From Actinotalea solisilvae (GTDB lineage Bacteria; Actinomycetota; Actinomycetes; Actinomycetales; Cellulomonadaceae), in contig NZ_JADDKQ010000018.1 in the NCBI RefSeq assembly GCF_016464425.1, positions 1 through 64,000 on the forward strand: DNA of 64,000 nucleotides. The letters are read 5' to 3'. The first letter of the stretch is position 1; each line of letters begins with the position of its first letter. Shown here one piece after another: positions 61,365 to 64,000 of this stretch. The translations under genes were made by a program, and so were the position numbers. The notes below the pieces were generated by a model. That model was not told where the DNA came from. It saw only the letters and a program-made list of their open reading frames with translations, and did no database searches.

Positions 61365-62345
61365 ATGAGATTCGTTCGTGTGGACGACCCGCCGGCGCCG
61401 GGCGAGGACGGGGCCCTCCTCCTCGACGAGCGTCCCGACCCCCGGCGCGGCGCCGGGGAGGTGCTCATCGACGTCGCGGCCGCCGGCGTCAACAACGCCG
61501 ACCTGCTCCAGCGGGCGGGCCGCTACCCCGCTCCCCCGGGCGCGCCGGACTGGCTCGGCCTCGAGGTCTCGGGCACGGTCGCGGACGCCGACGAGGGCTC
61601 GGGCGTCGCTCCCGGCGACCACGTCGTCGCGCTCCTCGCGGGCGGCGGGTACGCCGAGCGGGTCGCCGTCCCCGCAGGTCAGGTGCTCCCCGTCCCCCAC
61701 GGCGTCGGGCTCGTCGAGGCCGCGGCGCTGCCCGAGGCGGCGTGCACCGCCTGGTCGACGCTCGAGGCCGCGCGCCTCGCGCCGGGCGACTGGCTGCTCG
61801 TGCACGGCGGCTCGGGCGGCGTCGGCTCCCACGCCGTCCAGCTCGCCGCGGCGCTCGGCGCGCACGTCGCGACGACGGCCGGGGGGCCCGAGCGAGCCGC
61901 GCGCTGCCGGGAGCTGGGCGCCGAGCTCGTCGTCGACCACCGCTCCGAGGACTTCGTCGCCCGGGTGCGCGAGGCGACCGGCGGCCGCGGCGTCGACGTC
62001 GTGCTCGACGTCGTCGGCGGCGCCTACCTCGGGCGCAACCTCGAGGCGCTCGCGACCGGAGGACGTCTCGCCGTCATCGGCCTGCAGCGGGGCCGCCGCG
62101 GCGAGCTCGACCTCGGCCTGCTGCTCAGCCGGCGCGCGACCGTGCTCGGGACGACGCTCCGCGCGAGGCCCGCGGCCGAGAAGGCGGCGATCGTGGCAGG
62201 CGTCCGGCGGCACGTGTGGCCGCTCGTCGCCGAGGGGCGCGTGCGGCCCGTGGTCCACGCGACGCTGCCGCTCGACCGCGCCGAGGACGCCCACGCGCTG
62301 CTGCGCTCGGGCGAGGTGTTCGGCAAGGTGCTGCTCACGCCCTGA
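61365..62345 (+). CDS. NAD(P)H quinone oxidoreductase, zeta-crystallin type
   Basis: 326-residue member of the medium-chain dehydrogenase/reductase family without catalytic zinc. 'AAGVNNADLLQRAGRYPAPPGAPDWLGLEVSGTV' is the QOR/TP53I3-like N-terminal domain; NADPH is bound at 'LLVHGGSGGVGSHAVQLAAALGAHV'; the C-terminus 'PLDRAEDAHALLRSGEVFGKVLLTP' is typical. It reduces quinones or enones. No ribosome site stands out before ATG 61365, so a leaderless or weak start is possible. Divergent from the conservon. Confidence 0.9.
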   Translation: MRFVRVDDPPAPGEDGALLLDERPDPRRGAGEVLIDVAAAGVNNADLLQRAGRYPAPPGAPDWLGLEVSGTVADADEGSGVAPGDHVVALLAGGGYAERVAVPAGQVLPVPHGVGLVEAAALPEAACTAWSTLEAARLAPGDWLLVHGGSGGVGSHAVQLAAALGAHVATTAGGPERAARCRELGAELVVDHRSEDFVARVREATGGRGVDVVLDVVGGAYLGRNLEALATGGRLAVIGLQRGRRGELDLGLLLSRRATVLGTTLRARPAAEKAAIVAGVRRHVWPLVAEGRVRPVVHATLPLDRAEDAHALLRSGEVFGKVLLTP

Positions 62346-62432
62346 CGCGGCTGGTGGGCAGGAGAGCCTGCGCCCGGCCCGACGGCGCGCGCGGCCCGGA
62401 CGGCCCGGACTGCCCGGGCGGTGGGCCGCCCC

Positions 62433-63674
62433 TCAGGCGAGCAGCCCCCGCGCGAGCGCCGGGGCGAGCACGGGCGCGAGCGGCAGCCGCGGAATCAGCG
62501 TGGCCTGGACCGCGTGGTACAGATCGGCCTTGCCCGTCCACACGGTGCGCGAGACCGCGTTGTCCACGCCGAGCTCGTGCCACCACGACCCGCCCTCGCG
62601 GTCGAGCAGGTGCTCGGCCGCGTAGTCCCACCACGTCGCGTACCAGGTGTCGAAGCGCTCGTCGCCCGTGACGGCGTGCAGCGCGGCGGCAGCCCCGAGC
62701 GCCTCGCACAGCACCCAGTGCATGCGCAGGCGCACGACCGGCCGGCCCTCCCAGTCGACCGTGTAGACGAACCCCGGCGCGCCGTCGACCGCCCAGCCCT
62801 CGGCGACGGACGCGTCGAAGAGGGCGACGGCGTCGTCGACCATCCAGGCCCCGGCCTCGCGCCCCGCGGCGAGCAGCGCCGCGCGCACGTGCAGCGTGAG
62901 GCGGGCCCACTCGAGCCAGTGGCCCACGGTCGCGCCGTAGGGCCGGAACGGGTGCGCGGGCGCGTCCGCGTTGTACTCGAGCAGCGGGTTCCAGTCGGCG
63001 TCGAAGTGCTCGGGGATCCGCCACGCGTTGCCGCGCGCGAGCCCGTGCACGACGCGCTCGGTGATCCGCGCGGCGCGCTCGAGCCAGGCGACGTCGCCCG
63101 TGACGTCGGCGGCCGCGAGGTACGCCTCGACGGTGTGCATGTTCGCGTTGACCCCGCGGTACGCCTCCGTGGTCGTGAACGCGCGGTCCCAGGACTCGAC
63201 CACCATGCCGGCGTCCTCGTCCCAGAAGTGCCGCAGCTGGACCTCGAGCGCCTCGTCGAGCAGCTCGCGCGCGCCCGGACGCCCGGCCGCCGCGGCGCTC
63301 GCCGTCGCGAGCACGACGAACGCGTGCGGGTAGGCCCCCTTGGCCCTCTGCTCGTCGCCCTGCGGTCCGTCCGGGCCGACGGCGGCGAACCAGCCGCCGT
63401 GCTCGACGTCGCGCAGCGGGCCAGCGAGCGCCGCGAGGCCGTGGTCGACCAGCGCACCGCAGCCCGGACGTCCCAGCAGCGCGCCGAGCGCGTACACGTA
63501 CGTCATCCGGCACGTGATCCACAGCTCGGTCGGGTGCCCGGGGTCGAGCCGGCCCTGCTCGTCCTGCCGGCCGAAGCCGCCGTCGGGCACGCGCGAGGCA
63601 CGGCCGAAGTCGAGCAGGCGGTCCGTCTCCCCCTCGAGCCAGCGGTGGTGGGCGGGTGACTGCAGCCAGGGCAT
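62433..63674 (-). CDS. AGE-family sugar epimerase/isomerase
   Basis: 413-residue (alpha/alpha)6-barrel enzyme of the N-acylglucosamine 2-epimerase family. Typical segments: 'GGFGRQDEQGRLDPGHPTELWITCRMTYVYALGALLG', 'HGGWFAAVGPDG', 'KGAYPHAFVVLATASA', 'VNANMHTVEAYLAAADVTGD' and 'GATVGHWLEWARLTLHVRA' with the catalytic-type histidines. This set resembles mannose isomerase or YihS (sulfoquinovose isomerase) more than renin-binding epimerases. Substrate not certain. ATG 63674 follows GGAGCGCCG. Convergent with the oxidoreductase. Confidence 0.88.
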   Translation of the reverse strand: MPWLQSPAHHRWLEGETDRLLDFGRASRVPDGGFGRQDEQGRLDPGHPTELWITCRMTYVYALGALLGRPGCGALVDHGLAALAGPLRDVEHGGWFAAVGPDGPQGDEQRAKGAYPHAFVVLATASAAAAGRPGARELLDEALEVQLRHFWDEDAGMVVESWDRAFTTTEAYRGVNANMHTVEAYLAAADVTGDVAWLERAARITERVVHGLARGNAWRIPEHFDADWNPLLEYNADAPAHPFRPYGATVGHWLEWARLTLHVRAALLAAGREAGAWMVDDAVALFDASVAEGWAVDGAPGFVYTVDWEGRPVVRLRMHWVLCEALGAAAALHAVTGDERFDTWYATWWDYAAEHLLDREGGSWWHELGVDNAVSRTVWTGKADLYHAVQATLIPRLPLAPVLAPALARGLLA

Positions 63675-63790
63675 CGGCGCTCCAGGGTGGGGAGGGGGTC
63701 GGCGGCCAGGTTACCGGCGCTCCCCGGAGCCGGGGACGTCCGCGGGCGAGGCGTCGCGCACGCGTCGGCGGGATCGGTGATGATGGCGCG

Positions 63791-64000
63791 ATGGACCCCG
63801 CCCCCACGCAGCCCACGCCCGACGCCGACGCCGCGCCGACCCCGGACGGGGCGCCCGAGGCCACGCCCGACGCGACCTTCATCGGTCAGCCGGCGAAGGT
63901 CATGCGCATCGGCACGATGGTCAAGCAGCTGCTCGAGGAGGTCCGCACCTCGCCGCTCGACGAGGCGGCCCGCGGGCGCCTCGCCGAGGTGCACGAGCGG
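63791..64000 (+). CDS. bpa: Bacterial proteasome activator Bpa (5' part)
   Basis: Partial gene running off the window; the first 70 codons are present. After a Pro/Ala/Asp-rich disordered N-terminus comes 'PAKVMRIGTMVKQLLEEVRTSPLDEAARGRLAEVHER', the conserved start of the Bpa (DUF2587, Rv3780-type) helical domain. Bpa forms dodecameric rings that open the 20S proteasome independently of ATP. It supports actinobacterial origin. The open frame has no stop to the window end. ATG 63791 is the only nearby start. Confidence 0.85.
   Translation, partial: MDPAPTQPTPDADAAPTPDGAPEATPDATFIGQPAKVMRIGTMVKQLLEEVRTSPLDEAARGRLAEVHER

Noticed and set aside
56661..62345. Very long open frame on the plus strand opposite the histidine kinase gene
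   Set aside because: It lies antisense to a clearly conserved kinase, is Arg/Gly-rich nonsense for most of its length and only its last 327 codons (61365-62345) are a recognisable protein. Such shadows are expected at this GC content.

Overview
The window is very GC-rich DNA with GTG starts, long spurious open frames on both strands and genes packed with 4-base ATGA/GTGA overlaps. Gene content (proteasome activator Bpa at the right edge, an actinobacterial 'conservon', DUF222-HNH protein, septum-formation lipoproteins, secreted GH16 glucanase with ricin-type and CBM6 modules, secreted GH18 chitinase) points to a polysaccharide-degrading actinomycete of the Cellulosimicrobium/Cellulomonas type (Micrococcales). 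No insertion sequence, prophage, CRISPR array or replication origin was seen; this looks like ordinary chromosome with catabolic clusters.

Layout. 1-86: poly-C tract at the window edge. 87-3291: ABC-2 exporter pair, divergent WYL regulator, small hypothetical gene. 3420-6489: alpha/beta hydrolase, then trmB flanked by two related septum-formation lipoproteins, with strong hairpins between convergent genes. 6694-9322: ECF sigma factor/anti-sigma factor pair, small membrane protein, Rieske lipoprotein with a 16-bp tandem repeat upstream. 9477-12141: coiled-coil protein, 2TM protein, membrane-anchored S33 hydrolase. 12160-28502: Lrp-type regulator, a 2-oxoacid dehydrogenase operon (E1 alpha, E1 beta, E2) translationally coupled to paaH-paaI-paaJ, then paaR, paaABCDE plus enoyl-CoA hydratase, a thioesterase, and paaZ plus a second hydratase: nearly the full aerobic phenylacetyl-CoA pathway, but without paaK. 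28489-34124: LtrA-like protein, class I aminotransferase, PQQ-propeller protein, two hypothetical lipoproteins. 34342-41851: tRNA-Arg, a kinase-fold protein, a phosphatase, a CysZ-like protein, GH16 glucanase, tRNA-Ser(GCU), ThrE, YidD and a membrane protein. 42006-46191: GH18 chitinase and a large LuxR-type regulator. 46307-50708: tryptophanase cluster (ridA, permease, tnaA, divergent YheO/DauR-type regulator). 50793-54864: tRNA-Ser(UGA), HNH protein, SPFH protein, DinB-like protein, PIN protein. 55109-61172: conservon (GTPase, DUF742, Roadblock, giant histidine kinase). 61365-64000: quinone oxidoreductase, AGE-family epimerase, start of bpa.

How the genes work together. The strongest theme is aromatic amino acid catabolism. 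An aminotransferase, a 2-oxoacid dehydrogenase fused by operon to late paa genes, and the PaaABCDE/PaaZ/PaaH/PaaJ ring-cleavage pathway could together take phenylalanine to acetyl-CoA and succinyl-CoA without a phenylacetate-CoA ligase. A separate locus pairs tryptophanase with an amino acid permease and RidA. The two divergent catabolic promoters at 12.6 kb and 20.5 kb share a palindrome, GGACCTWGGTCC. The secreted glucanase and chitinase genes lie near a LuxR-family gene, and the intergenic regions carry candidate shared operators. All functions are inferred from reading the sequence; no database search was run.
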